From contig CM026557.1 of the NCBI GenBank assembly GCA_015143295.1, positions 27,933,760-27,997,759 on the forward strand: a stretch of 64,000 bases of DNA, in the 5' to 3' direction. Position 1 is the stretch's first letter. The number at the start of each line of letters is the position of its first letter. This DNA comes from Tetracentron sinense. Taxonomy: Eukaryota > Streptophyta > Magnoliopsida > Trochodendrales > Trochodendraceae. The notes beneath the pieces are model-generated. The model ran no database searches, was not told the origin of the DNA, and saw only the letters and a list, made by a program, of their open reading frames with translations. Shown here in pieces: positions 46,290-58,326 of this stretch. The translations under genes and the position numbers were made by a program.

Positions 46290-46621
46290 GACTCAAGTCC
46301 TGAGAATAATAACACCACATGAGTCTAACTTGAAACCACAGTTTACTTCAATGCCATTTCACAATAATCCAATTTGTATTAGTTGTATAATACTAATATA
46401 CATCGCATTAAGTCATCAGAGTATTTATAATGTTATACTTTGGTGTTCTAGCGTTCCTAAGGCTCGTACTTGGTTGAAATAACCATTTTGACTAAGACTA
46501 AAGTTTAGTCTTACACTTGGATCAAGACTCTCTTCCGACTTACTTTCTTCCTAACTTGTTTCCTGACATATGCTCTTGTCAAGCTGTGGTATAAGATTCT
46601 AAGTGACCCTAGAGACCTAAA
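46290..46621 (-). other. Gypsy-D untranslated leader
   Basis: Non-coding stretch between the priming site and gag, closely similar to 28131-28470 of Gypsy-C. Confidence 0.65.
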
Positions 46622-46639
46622 GCCTAAGCTCTGATACCA
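46622..46639 (-). other. Primer binding site of Gypsy-D (tRNA-iMet)
   Basis: Minus-strand TGGTATCAGAGCTTAGGC, 4 bp inside the 5' LTR end. Confidence 0.92.
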
Positions 46640-46643
46640 CTTC

Positions 46644-48814
46644 TGTCGCGACCCAAAACCCACCCTAGGAGTTAGAGTGAACTTTGGACGACTAATCATG
46701 ACTTGCTTGACAACTAACCTGCAAAACCCACAGAGCATATACAATAGAGGATATAAACAGTGGAAACATACTCTAACATAGCACAGCGGAAGACTACCAA
46801 ACCTCTATGTATATACATACACAAATCCAAGTTTATACAAAAAGTAATCCATACGAAAGAGTGGACATGCCCGCCAAAATACATAAATCTAACTATCATC
46901 TCACCCACAGCTAATCCACTCAGAATCTGATCACCACCTACTGATAACCCTCTACGGGAGGTTCCTCCAAAGGCTCCTCGGCGTACTCCTCTTCCACCCA
47001 TGGACCAGGAGCACAAACATCAAATGGGGCAGCAGCTCCCGCTCCCTCAGAACCTGCCGACAAAAGAAGTACGGCTGAGCATGGAATACTCAGCGGGTAC
47101 TAAATACTAACCAACAATTATAGCGTAGAAATAACAATACATAATCAGGAGCAATTCATATATGTCAAACGGAAACAATTCACATCATACAAGGAAGTAA
47201 AGCAGTTTATAATCATGCTTGTAATTCGTAGAAAACCGATAAATCCTCTTGAAACATCGTGTGCTTGACTTGACTTGAAATATCTTTTTGTACTTGAAAG
47301 CTTGTCATGTCTATCTTGCTTGATTCTTGTATGTCGTGTCGTGTCATGCATGTCATGCGTGCTTGCTTGTGATCATGTAACTTGTGAGATATCCTTGTGA
47401 GGTGTCCTTGTGAGATGCCTTGAGAGGGAAGGGAGACCCTTCTTTATGCAATGCACTTGCGAGGGAAGGGAGACCCTTCTTTATGATATGTATGTACTTG
47501 CGAGGGAAGGGAGACCCTTCTTCATGATATGCACTTGTGAGTGAGGGGAGACCCCTCGTGGAATGTTGGTTCTTGTCTTCTTGTGAAAAGCGAGGTAAAA
47601 CATATCGTAGGATATGTCCCACCTCTAACCATGTTCTTGAAAACCTCGATAAATCATGCCATGCATGCCGTGCTCGTGGAAACCGTGTACATACTTGCAT
47701 TCAAATTTAAAGATGACATTTGGGTAATTTCACAACACATATAGCATCAAAGATTGAGTAATGTAGTATTCATAGCATTATGGGAAAACAGGAAACACAC
47801 TATCATAGTCCCTAGCAATATTCATAATTTATTAGGCATGCATTTCCAGATTTTCAGCTCACTGTGTTCACCTTGGCATTTCATCAAACATGGTGTGTTC
47901 ATTATGGATTTACCCTACAACATGCTTTTCTAGATGGGTTTTACTCAAATCATACATGTACATTCATTATTGGAACAATGCCCTTCCCCATTTGTTCATC
48001 ACACACAACCATTGGCATCCAATCGCCCATTCCATCTCCATTCACCATTCACCATTCACCATTTACCATTTATCCATCTCATAGCACATGTGTAAATGAC
48101 AGAAAATGAAGAGAAAAGAAGGGGAAAGAGGAACTATAACTAGGAGGGTAGTAAGAAGCACCGACCTTGAAGAAATGAGGAAGAAACCCCTTTCCAAAAC
48201 GACTGTGTAGCTGCTGCCCTAGTTTGAGGAGATGCTCCTCACGAGTTTGTGCATTGATCTTGAAGAAAAACGGGCTGGAGGTTGATCTAGGGTTTCAAAC
48301 CCTTTGATTTCTCTCCCAAATGGAAACCCTAGGTTGGAGTCGCCTTCTCCTCTTTCTTCTATTCTCTCAAACTCTCTAAGTGTCGAATGATGCCCTAAAG
48401 GCTCAGATTAAACTCTTAAGGTAAGAGTGAACTGACCAAAAGACCGAAATACCCTTATTGGGATTTCTGTGAATAGTGCTGTGAATAGTGCCAACTCGTT
48501 GTGCTGTACAAACGTGCCCGTGGTGAGTTGTACAACGTGCCCGTGGTGAGTTGTACAACGTGCCCGTGGTGAGTTGTACAACGGATGCACACAGTATACG
48601 TTTTCCTACAGGTACAGACTGTTTTGGCCATATCTTTTGACTCGTTCGTCCGATTTTGACGATTCAACTTGCGTTGTGTTCGTACTTCGAAGAGGAACAA
48701 TTCTGACATTTCGAAATTTCCAAATTCTTCCTCATTTATTAATCATACCTCTTAAAAGGCAAGATGACAACGAAAGTGTCATGTATTAAGCATGGAAAAG
48801 TCTGGGGCTCTACA
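46644..48814 (-). repeat. Gypsy-D 5' LTR (right copy)
   Basis: 2171 bp. It differs from the left copy by about six substitutions and one 6-bp duplication (CTCCCG, near 47037-47042). CTGAGCATGGAATACTCAG block at 47075-47093. It forms an inverted pair with Solo-F 0.83 kb to the right. Confidence 0.97.
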
Positions 48815-49641
48815 CCGAGACAGTGAACCTTGGATCCGCAGATAACCCCCAACTAGTCAAGATCAGCACAACCATGAGCCCGCGGTAAAGAACAGGCATG
48901 ATCAGCTTGCTAAAAAGCTATAGTGATGTCTTCGCCTGGTCATATGCAGGCATGTCCAGTCTAGACCCAGTATTGGTGGTACACAGACTGCCCTTGAACC
49001 CTAAAGTCAGACCATTTAAGCATAAACTGAGACGGATGAGGCTCGAATGGTCACAGAAGGTCAAGGAAGAAGTTGAAAAGCAGATCAGTGTAGCATTCCT
49101 GGCAGTATCAAACTACCCTGAGTGGTTAGCCAACATCGTTTCGGTATCCAAGAAGGATGGCAAAGTCCGGATGTGTATCGATTACTGGAATCTGAACAAG
49201 GCAAACCCTAAAGACAACTTCCCTCTCCCACATATTGACATTCTGGTCGATAATACAGCGGGGCATGAGACACTTTCATTCATAGATGGTTTCTTCGGAT
49301 ACAACTAAATCAGAATAGTAGAAGAAGACATGGAGAAAACCTCCTTCATAATACCTTAGGGCACATTCTACTATGAGGTTATGCCATTTAGACTCAAGAA
49401 TGCAGGGGTAACCTACCAGAGGGCCATGACAGCACTGTTTCATAATATGATCCACAAGTCAGCTGGGATCTATATGGATGACATGATCATCAAATCTCCA
49501 ACTGATAGGCAACACCCTAAAGACCTGAAAGACTCTGTGATAGAATCAGAGAGTTTATCCTAAGACTTAACCTGGCCAAGTGCGTCTTTGGAGCCTCATC
49601 AAGAAAGTTCATCGACTTCATAGTTAACAAAAGAGGCATTG
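48815..49641 (+). pseudogene. Tat-E RT region, decayed
   Basis: RT of Tat type: WSYAGMSSLDPVLVVHRLPL (about 48940), KKDGKVRMCIDYWNLNKANP (about 49155), then KDNFPLPHIDILVDNTAGHE (about 49212) and a catalytic YMDDMIIKS box (about 49472). The DNTAGHE extension after the PLP-H-ID motif is typical for Tat/Ogre. Several breaks. It ends at the Solo-F insertion. Confidence 0.88.
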
Positions 49642-52419
49642 TGTAGAGCCCCTGACCTTTTCACAGTTAATGCATGACACTTTTGTTGTCATTTTGCCTT
49701 TAAAGAGGTATAATTAATAAATAAGGAAGAAATTGGAAATTTTGAAAAGTCAGAAATGTTCCTTTTCGAAGTACGAGCCCAACGCAAGTTGAATCGTCAA
49801 AATCGGACGAACGAGTCAAAAGATATGGCCAAAACAGTTTGGATCTGCAGGTAAACGTAGCTCGGTTATGCACTAAGGACGTAGCTCGGAAGGTGCTAAG
49901 GACGTAGCTCGGAAGGCGCTAAGGACGTAGCTCTGATAACGTGCTCTGATAAGGCACAGACAACGCATAGACAATGTACTCTGATAACGTATACGTTGTA
50001 CATCCGTCGTGCAGCAGACAACGTGCACGTTGTACAGCACAACGGGCACGTTGTACATAAGACAACGGACAACGAGTTTAGCACTGTTCACAGCACAACG
50101 TGTTCAGCACTGTTCACAGCACAACGTGTTTGGTACTGTTCAGAGCACAACGTGTTCAGCACTATTCACAGCACAACGTGTTCGGTACTGTTCACAGCAC
50201 AACGTGTTCGGTACTGTTCACAGCACAACGTGTTCAGCATTGTTCACAGCACAACGTGTTCAGCACTGTTCACAGGACAACGTGTTCAGCACTGTTCACA
50301 GCACAACGTGTTCGGCACTGTTCACAGCACAACGTGTTCAGCACTGTTCACAACACAACGTGTTCGGTACTGTTCACAGCACAACGTGTTCAGCACTATT
50401 CACAACACAACGTGTTTGGCACTGTTCACAGCACAACGTGTTCGGCACTGTTCACAGCACAACGTGTTCAGCATTGTTCACAGCACAACGTGTTCAGCAC
50501 TGTTCATAGCACAACGTGTTCAGCATTGTTCACAGCACAACGTGTTCGGCACTGTTCACAGCTCAACGTGTTCGGCACTCGTGTTTTACAGAAATTCCAG
50601 TAAGGGTATTATGGTCTTTTGGTCGGTTCACTCTTACCTTAAGAGTTTAACCCGAGCCTTTAGGGCTTCATTTCGACACTTACAAAGATTGGGAGATAAG
50701 AAGAGAGGAGAGGGCGATTCCTAAACCTAGGGTTTCCATTTTGGAGAGAAATCAAGGGGTTTGTGAAACCACACTCAACTCAAGCCCATTTTTCTTCAAG
50801 ATCAAGGCACAAGCTCGTGAGGAGCATCTCCTCAAGCTAGGGCAGCAACTTACGGTAGTTTTTGGAAGGGGATTTCTTCCTCACTTGATCAAGGTCGGTA
50901 CTTCTTGCTACCCTCCTAGTTATAGTTCCTCTTTTCCCTTCATTTCTCTTTATTTTCCTTTATTTACACATGTGCTATGAGATGGATGGTTGTGAATGGT
51001 GAATGGAGATGGAATGGGCGATTGGATGCCAATGGTTGTGTGTGATGAACAAATGGGGAAGGGCATTGTTCCAATAATGAACATACATGTATGATTTGAG
51101 TAAAAACCCATCTAGAAAAGCATGTTGTAGGGTGAATCCATAATGAATACACCATGTTCGATGAAATGCCAAGGTGAATAAAGTGAGTTGTAAATTAGGA
51201 AATGCATGCTTAATAAATTATGAATATTGCTAGGGACTATGATAGTGTGTTTCTTGTTTTCCCTAAATGATATGAATATTACATTGCTCAATCATTGATG
51301 TATATGTGTTGTGAAATTTCCCAAATGTCATATTTAAATTTAAATGCAAGTATGTACACGGTTCCCACGAGCACGGCATGCATGACATGATTTATCGGGG
51401 TTTTCAAGAACATGGTTAGAGGTGGGACATATCCTACGATATGTTTTACCTCGCTTTTCACAAGAAAACAAGAGCCAACATTTCCACGAGGGGTCTCCCC
51501 TCGCTCACAAGTGCATATCATGAAGAAGGGCCTCCCTTCCCTCGCAAGTACATACATATCATGAAGAAGGGTCTCCCTTCCCTCGCAAGTGCAGTGCATA
51601 AAGAAGGGTCTCCCTTCCCTCTCAAGGCATCTCACAAGCGCATCTCACAAGTACATCTTACAAGTGTATCTCACAAATTACATGATCACAAGCAAGCACG
51701 CATGACATGCATGACATGACACGACATACAAGAATCAAGCAAGATAGACAAGATGAGTTTTCAAGCACGAAAATGGTACCTTAAGTCAAGTCAAGCGCAC
51801 TGTGTTTTTCAAGGGTTTTGTCGGATTGTATGAATGCAAGCATGATTATCTACTGCTTTACTTTATTGTTATGATATGAATCATTTCTGCGTTATATACG
51901 CGAATTGTTTCCTATTTTATGTATTATCATTTTTATGCTATGACTATTGGTTAGTATTTGGTACCCGCTGAGTATTCCATGCTCAGCCGTACTTCTTATG
52001 TCGGCAGGTTCTGAGGGAGCTGCTGCTCCATTTGATGTTTGTGCTCCTAGTCCATGGGTGGAAGAGGAGTACGTCGAGGAGCCTTTGGAGGAACCTCCCG
52101 TAGAGGGTTATCAGTAGGTGGTGTTAGATTCTGAGTGGATTAGCTGTGGGTGAGATGAGAGATATACATTCATGTATTTTGGCGGGTCTGTCCGCACTTT
52201 CTTTTGGTTACTTTTTGTATAAACTTGGATTTGCGTATGTATATACATAGAGGTTTGGTAGACTTCCGCTGTGCTTTATGGTTATGTTTCCACTATAATG
52301 TCCTCTATTGTATATGCTCTGTGGGTTTTTGCAGGTTGGTTTGTCAAGCAAGTCATGTAAGCCATGATTAGTCGTCCAAAGTTCACTCTAACTCCTAGGG
52401 TGGGTTTTGGGTCGCGACA
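49642..52419 (+). repeat. Solo-F: solo LTR of the Gypsy-C/D family in Tat-E
   Basis: 2778 bp, TGTAGAGCCCC to GGGTCGCGACA, flanked by exact CATTG duplications (49637-49641 and 52420-52424) with no internal element. It lies in the opposite orientation to Gypsy-C and Gypsy-D. It has the longest 26-bp array of the family (50086-50580), which explains its greater length. The CTGAGTATTCCATGCTCAG block is at 51968-51986, and the purine/pyrimidine array at 51480-51640. Confidence 0.95.
50020..50580. repeat. 26-bp tandem array in Solo-F
   Basis: About 19 copies of a 26-bp unit of the form ACAACGTGTTCAGCACTGTTCACAGC-like (key parts ACAACGTGTT and ACTGTTCAC), with C/G and A/G variants at two sites. It is preceded by a perfect 16-bp palindrome ACAACGTGCACGTTGT (50020-50035). 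The unit has no stop in any + frame, so all three + frames stay open over about 500 bp. These are not genes. Confidence 0.95.
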
Positions 52420-54591
52420 CATTGAGATCGATCCAGCCAAAGCCAAGGTTATCATCAAATTTCCAACTCCCCAAACTGAAAAGGAGATCTGCGGTTTCCT
52501 GGGTAGAATTCAATACATCAGCCAATTCATCTCTCAGCTCACTTCGATATACGAGCCGATCTTCAAGCTTCTCCAGAAAAACGTACCCACAGTTTGGACA
52601 GCTGAGTGCCAGAAAGCCTTGACAGGATAAAGCAATATCTCCTCAATCCTCCAGTACTTATGCCTCATACACCGGGATGGCCATTGCTACTCTATATCTC
52701 AGTGCAAGAGACCTCCATGGGGTGCGTCATGGCACAACATGACAAAATAGGCAGAATCGAGCAATCCATCTACTAAATCAGTAAGCGCCTGCTAAAGTAT
52801 GAAGAGAGGTATAGCCCGCTTGAGAAAACTTGTCTGGCATTGGTCTGGGCTACTTAGTGTCTTCGGCACTATTTGCTTTCCTACCCGGAAGCAACAAAGC
52901 AAGAATACACTAGTTGGGAGTTGTATTTTGATGGGCCTGCTAACAGTCATGGACACGGGGTAGGAGCAGTCCTGATCTCAACTAAGGGAGCACACCTTCC
53001 TATCTCAGTCAATCTATAATTTATGTGTTGAAACAATGAAGCAGAATATGAGCCGTGCATAGCCGGACTGAAAGAAGCCCTAGAGATCAGAATTAAAGAG
53101 ATCGACGTCTACGGAGACTCGTCTTTGGTAATCTGTCAGGCAAAAGAATCTTGGGCCATCCGAGAAGCAAGGCTAGTCCCATACCTGGCCTACCTTAACA
53201 TGTTGATTACACAATTCAAGAGAACCACTTTCGCCTCCATGGTACAAATCTCCCGAGACATCATGCTTTGGCCAATCGAGATTCAGCAAAAAGATCAGCC
53301 TACCTACTACCTTCAGATCGAAAAGGTGTCAGACAACAACCCTTGGTATGCAGACCTCAAGCAATATCTTGAGGACGGGACCTTCCTACTTGATGCCACC
53401 AAAACAGACTGTCGGATAATTAGAAGACTAGCCTTTCAGTAAATCCTCTCCGGGGGAATCTTATACAAGAGATCACTAAACCAGATCTGGCTCAGAAGTC
53501 TCGACACTTGTGAAGTAGCACAGGTAGTCGAAGAAGTTCACAGAGGAACTTACGGCCTACACATGAACGGGTTGATGCTCTCCAAGAAGATACTGAGGCT
53601 GGGCTACTACTGGTCTACAATGGAATCTGACTATTGCAAACACGTACATAAGTGCCACCAGTGCCAAATCTATGTTGACAAGGTCAATGCACTGCCGACC
53701 AGGCTACACAATCTCATTGCTCCATGGCCATTCTCAGCTTGGGGCATCGACATCATTGAACCCATAGCTCTGAAGGCATCAAACGAACATCGATTCATCC
53801 TAGTAGCAATCAATTATTTTACGAAATGGGTTGAGGCAGCCTCTTATACCAATGTGACAGCCTCCATGGTTCAGCGTTTTCTAAAAAGGGACATCATCTA
53901 TCGGTATGGTGTCCTATTTGAGATTGTAACAAACAATGCTCTCAACTTTTGCAACAAGGGGATGACAGATCTTTGTCAAAAATTTGAAATACAGCATCAC
54001 AATTCCACGCCATACAGGCCACAGACCAATGGTGCAGTTGAAGCCGCCAACAAAAATATGAAGAAGATCATAGAAAAGATGACAACCAATTACTCTGCCT
54101 AGCATGAGATGCTTTTATATGCACTCATGGCCTATAGAACGTCTATCCAAACTTCAACTGGGGCAACACCATTTTCTCTGGCTTATGGTATGGAAGCAGT
54201 CCTCCCTATTGAAGTAGAAATTCCATCACTCTGGGTGTTAATGGAAGCAGAAATCTCAGAAGCAGAATAGGCACAGACTCGGTATGAGCAGTTGAACCTG
54301 ATAGAAAAGCGGCGATTGAAAGCCATCAACCACTCTCAGGCCTATCAGAGGTGCATGGCTAGGACATTCAACAAGAAGGTCAAGCCACGAAGCATTGAGG
54401 TCAGTGACCTGGTTTTCCGGAAGATGTTGCTAAACCGCCATGATCCAAGGGGCAAGTTCACACTTAACAATGAAGGCCCATACATCGTCCGAGACAAATT
54501 CTCAGGCGGTGCCCTTCGACTCGGATGTATAGATGATGAAGACTTCCCAGAGCCCATTAACATGGACAAAGTCAAAAGATACTACATATAG
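52420..54591 (+). pseudogene. Tat-E RT end, RNase H, archaeal RNase H and integrase, decayed
   Basis: HIEIDPAKAKVIIKFPTPQT and EICGFLGRIQYISQF (52425-52530) belong to the RT-RNase H link. WELYFDGPANSHGHGVGAV (about 52916) is the extra archaeal-type RNase H typical of Tat. Integrase: zinc-finger piece HVHKCHQCQIYVDKVN (about 53642), core AWGIDIIEPI (about 53740), HNSTPYRPQTNGAVEAANKN (about 54000), and the C-terminal GPYIVRDKFSGGALRL (about 54478). Many breaks. Confidence 0.88.
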
Positions 54592-56483
54592 GGTCTAGGT
54601 ATGATAGGTGCTTACATTCGTAGAATCTCTGGGAAATGATAGGAGACCGTCTTTGGCACTCTCCTTATCCCCTTCAATGTAAACCCATTTTACAAATCAA
54701 TGAAATCCGTTAGTTAACCTCTTGAGCCTAACAACCCTTCTTTTATGACACATTTTCAGGGACACCCTCCCTTGCCTCCGCGGCATTTTTCTTAACTACA
54801 TCATGATCTCATCTTGTCAAGGGTACGTAGGCAACCTGACAAATCAAGTGCAGTCACTAAAAGTGAATTATACCTCCTCAACTCCCCATGTAGAGTCAAA
54901 CCATCCCCAGTGGGACAAAAGACTTTCTAAAACCTCCCCCCACAGAGTCCAGCAGAAAAAAAATCTCTCGACTTCCCTAGACGAGTCAACTCTCAAGAGT
55001 ACAAAATTTTCATCAAAGGAAAACCCAAAAGAAGTTGAAACATTCTCAAAATCAGAAACTCCCCACAGAGACAACCTCTCCAGACTCTTTCTCCCAGCAG
55101 AAACTCTTCAGGGACAATCTCTCCTGATAGACAATCCCCAAGCAGAGACAACCTCTCTCAAAACTCTCCCCAGTAGAGACAACCTCTCTCAAATTCCCCA
55201 GTGGAGCAAAAAAAAATAAAAATCCGACGAGAATCCCGAAGAACAAATCCCCAGGAGGGTACAACAGGAGAAGTTCCCAAAAGAGTAAACCACAATAGGA
55301 GAAATCCCAGGGTGTCCCAAACTTTGGTTCCCTAACCTACATTTCTTCCTACGCTAAGTCCTTCTATATCCCCTAGAAATTATGAGTGTAAGCGCAGTAT
55401 CTCATCTATATCCTCGACGAATCATCAACAGAACGCTGTTCAGGGCAATGAAAGGAGAAGACCTATTTTCCCAACAAATCATGGGCATGATTAAAAACCA
55501 GCAACGGCCTCATTGCGCAAAAATCACGCGACCTCGGACCTAGTCTTGCGACTAGGGGAAAAAAATAGACAAAAATCAATCAGCTTCGCAGGCATGAGAA
55601 AAACTGATAATGACCTCATTGCGTAAAAATTGTGCGAACCCCATGACTTGGTCATTCCAAGGGCAAAAAAGGGAGAAAAGCTGAAGAGCAATTTGACAAC
55701 AAAATCCAGCAGAAATCAATCTCGCCAAACTACTAATCAAATCCCCATGAAACGCTAGCAGATGACAGGAAGAAACAGACTCCCCTAGCAGTAATCTCCA
55801 GTAGATGTCATAACTCCCCAGCAGATAGTTGGCAATCTCCAATAGAGTGCCACTCCTCGACAGATCCCCAGCAGTGGTCTACAACAGTGTCACATCCCCC
55901 AGTAGACTCCTAGTAGAAGCCTCTATTTGCTCTCTACAAACACTCTCAGTAGTAAGAATTAAGGAGTTTCCAATTGTTCCCCAACATGATTTTCCTGAGC
56001 TAAAGTCCAAACTCCAGTAGTGGCAAGACAAGCAGGTCTACCCCTAAGCACCCCCAGCGGTGACAAAGTCTCTTCTGGGTCATGCTCTACTCTTTGAGAG
56101 TAAAAGATAGATTACAAAATCCCCTAAGCCCTAGCAAAGGCAATTTCCTGACAATCTAAAAGCTAGCTAAGCATTCTTTCTGTCAAAACCAAAAACTCTT
56201 ACAAAAGTCCAACACTTTTCTAAAAATGGTTTTAAAAAATAGAGCGTCCATTATCGAGACTTGATCGTACCAACCTGCATCAAGCAGCCAATAAGACAAG
56301 CAGGAAAAGCCGACACCACGCATCTCCACGAGTCGCAGTCGATAGAGTCATAGGAAAACATCCTTGTCTTTACACCCTACATGACATCATCAAAATCGAG
56401 CGCCCTCCCGGGCCGTTTCAAAAATCAATCCGGTTAGCACCAAAATCAATCCAGCTAGTGCTTCTGAGATATGCCATAAACCT
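54592..56483 (+). other. Tat-E long 3' non-coding region
   Basis: Non-coding. At about 54815 is AAGGGTACGTAGGCAACCTG-like sequence, typical after pol in Tat elements. From about 54870 to 56050 it is a loose pyrimidine-rich array of CCCAGCAGAGACAACCTCTC-like and CCCCAGTAGAG-like units (decayed, no fixed period). Open frames here (for example 54803-55219) are by-products of the low complexity. No LTR end is recognisable. Confidence 0.65.
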
Positions 56484-56873
56484 TTTCGACACCCCCGTGT
56501 GTCCTCGACATCCCAGGTGAACATTGACACCAAGTCAACATGCCGCCACCTCGCATGTCTAGACATCGTCGAGTCTCCATTGACACCGAGTCAACCTATT
56601 GACACTCTCCGCATATCCCCCTTTCGACACCCCCATGTGTCCTCGACGTCCCAAGTGTTGATGCTGAGTCAACATGCTGCCACCTCGCATGTCCATATAT
56701 CATCAAATCTCCATTAACGCCGAGTCAACTTGCCAACACTCTCCGCATGTTCCCATTTCGACACCCCCGTGTGTCCTCGAAATCCCGGATGAACATTGAC
56801 GCTGAGTCAACATGCCTCCACCTTGTATGTCTAGACATCATCGAGTCTCCATTGACACCAAGTCAACCTGCCA
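56484..56873. repeat. Tandem repeat of about 125-150 bp at the Tat-E end
   Basis: Three units start TTTCGACACCCCC at 56484, 56632 and 56756. The first two are about 148 and 124 bp, the third is cut at 118 bp by Gypsy-G. Each contains TCCTCGA...GTCAACATGC and a GAGTCTCCATTGAC-type half. Ogre/Tat 3' regions are known to carry such variable tandem repeats. Confidence 0.8.
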
Positions 56874-58263
56874 TGTCGCGACCCAAAATACCCCATAGGA
56901 GTTAAGGATACTTTGACTCGTGACCGCCGTATCATACCTCCAGTATGATACATAAGGCACACGTGGAAACCTGTCAGAGTACCTGAATATACATAGCGGA
57001 AACGAAATACAATGCACAGCGGAAAATAAAATACTAAACATAGCGGAAGCAAAATGAATACTCCTATAACTTGGCTCAAGTAAGAACCAACAAGTATACA
57101 TGTGAGAAACCCAAAAGTGGAGTGGACAAACCCCACACTCACATAACAAAAGACACAAGTTCTAAGTCGGTCGATCAACAGAAATCGAAGTCACGACTCC
57201 TATCTAAAGCACCATCGTCATGATAGTGATCCATGGAAGGCTCCGGGTCACGGTACTCTTCCTCGACCCAAGGTTCTTCGCCACACAAATCGAATGGAAC
57301 CCGAGCACCTGCCGATCATAACAATATCGACTGAGCATGGAATACTCAGTGTATACAAACTAATAACAATAAAGCGGTTAGGCATGGAGCATACAAGACA
57401 TGGAGAATGAAATCCGTAAAGTCCTTAAAGCATGGAAACCTTGAAAACGTATGTGAGATAATATTCGAAACCAAAAACCGTAACCGTGTGAGTCAATCGA
57501 TAATCATAGCCTTATGAGTTCTTGTGAGTTCATGGAGTTACTTAGAGTCATTATGATCCGTAGAGACATAGAGCATAGAGCAATACCGTAGAGCATTTCC
57601 ATAGAGCATAACCTTAGAGATCTTAGAGCATTTCATTGTGATCCGTGGAGCTTGTGAGACGATCTTAGAGCATTATCATAGAGTTTCCTTGTGAGCATGG
57701 TATGATCCTTAGAGCTTGTGAAACGATCTTAGAGAAATCATAGAGTTACTTAGAATCATTCATTATTCATCTTTTCGTGAAAAACCTGTATTTGTACTTT
57801 GAGAAATCCATGGAAACCATCGGTTCATGCGAGACATGCGAGCATATGCACTTAATAAGAGAAATCATCGTATTTAAGCATAGAATCCCTTAGAGGTATT
57901 TTATCAAACACTTAGAGTGCATCATAATAGTAACCTTCATCCAAGTATATAATCACACCTTTTCATACATAAAATCAATACATATAGATAGGGCATAGAT
58001 AAGAAGAATCATATTTAGTAACTAGTAGGATTGCAAGATTGTAGTAGAGTGTATCTACCTTGGTGAAATCAAAGACTTTGATTCCCAAAGGCTTGAACAA
58101 GCAATAACCTTGTGTTCTTGGTTGAGAATCACCAAGGGAAGTGGAAGAACCTTGATCTTCCACAAGCTTGATCAACAAGTAGTTCCTCTCCTTCTTCTCT
58201 CTCTCAAAATCTCCTAAGATAGGGCACAGAGGGTTTCTGAAACCCTAAGGCACGAACTCAGCC

Positions 58264-58271
58264 TATTTATA
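58264..58271 (-). promoter_or_regulatory. TATA box of Gypsy-G LTR
   Basis: Minus strand TATAAATA in GCCTATAAATAGGC, the same site as in Gypsy-H. Confidence 0.6.
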
Positions 58272-58326
58272 GGCAAAGGGTGATGGTTAAAGTCTTAAAC
58301 ACCCTTAATGAAGAAAATCTGCGTAT

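Larger units (their letters stand above)
39316..48814 (-). mobile_element. Gypsy-D: Tekay/Del-type Ty3/Gypsy chromovirus, looks whole and young
   Basis: 9.5 kb on the minus strand, LTRs at 39316-41480 and 46644-48814, flanked by exact CCGAG duplications (39311-39315 and 48815-48819) in Tat-E. The two LTRs differ at about six sites in 2165 bp plus one 6-bp duplication, roughly 0.1 My at an assumed 1.3e-8 per site per year. Gag (444 codons) and pol (1100 codons) are both open. No break in either is apparent. The priming site and polypurine tract are intact. It belongs to the same family as Gypsy-C and Solo-F, with shorter LTR arrays. Confidence 0.97.
33859..56873 (+). mobile_element. Tat-E: Tat/Ogre-type Ty3/Gypsy element, heavily decayed, three visible pieces
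   Basis: Pieces at 33859-39315, 48815-49641 and 52420-56873, separated by Gypsy-D and Solo-F. Order: upstream ORF1, gag, protease, RT, RNase H, archaeal-type RNase H, integrase, long 3' region with tandem repeats. Upstream ORF1, a DNGxxLNVC protease, an extra WELYFDG-type RNase H and a long repeat-rich 3' region are Tat-lineage traits. Dozens of breaks, so clearly the oldest layer. No LTR is visible: the 5' LTR should lie left of the window beyond Copia-A. The 3' LTR is beyond Gypsy-G or lost. Confidence 0.85.

Noticed and set aside
50020-50580. CRISPR-like regular repeats
   Set aside because: Units follow each other without unique spacers, in a plant retrotransposon LTR. Same for the 65-bp array at 18761.
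49996-50724. Long overlapping open frames in three + frames
   Set aside because: They are produced by the 26-bp tandem repeat of Solo-F, which lacks stops. No start context, domain or codon bias.
54803-55219. 138-codon open frame after Tat-E pol
   Set aside because: Low-complexity CCCAGCAGAGAC-type repeats, no domain; falls in the known non-coding 3' region of this lineage.
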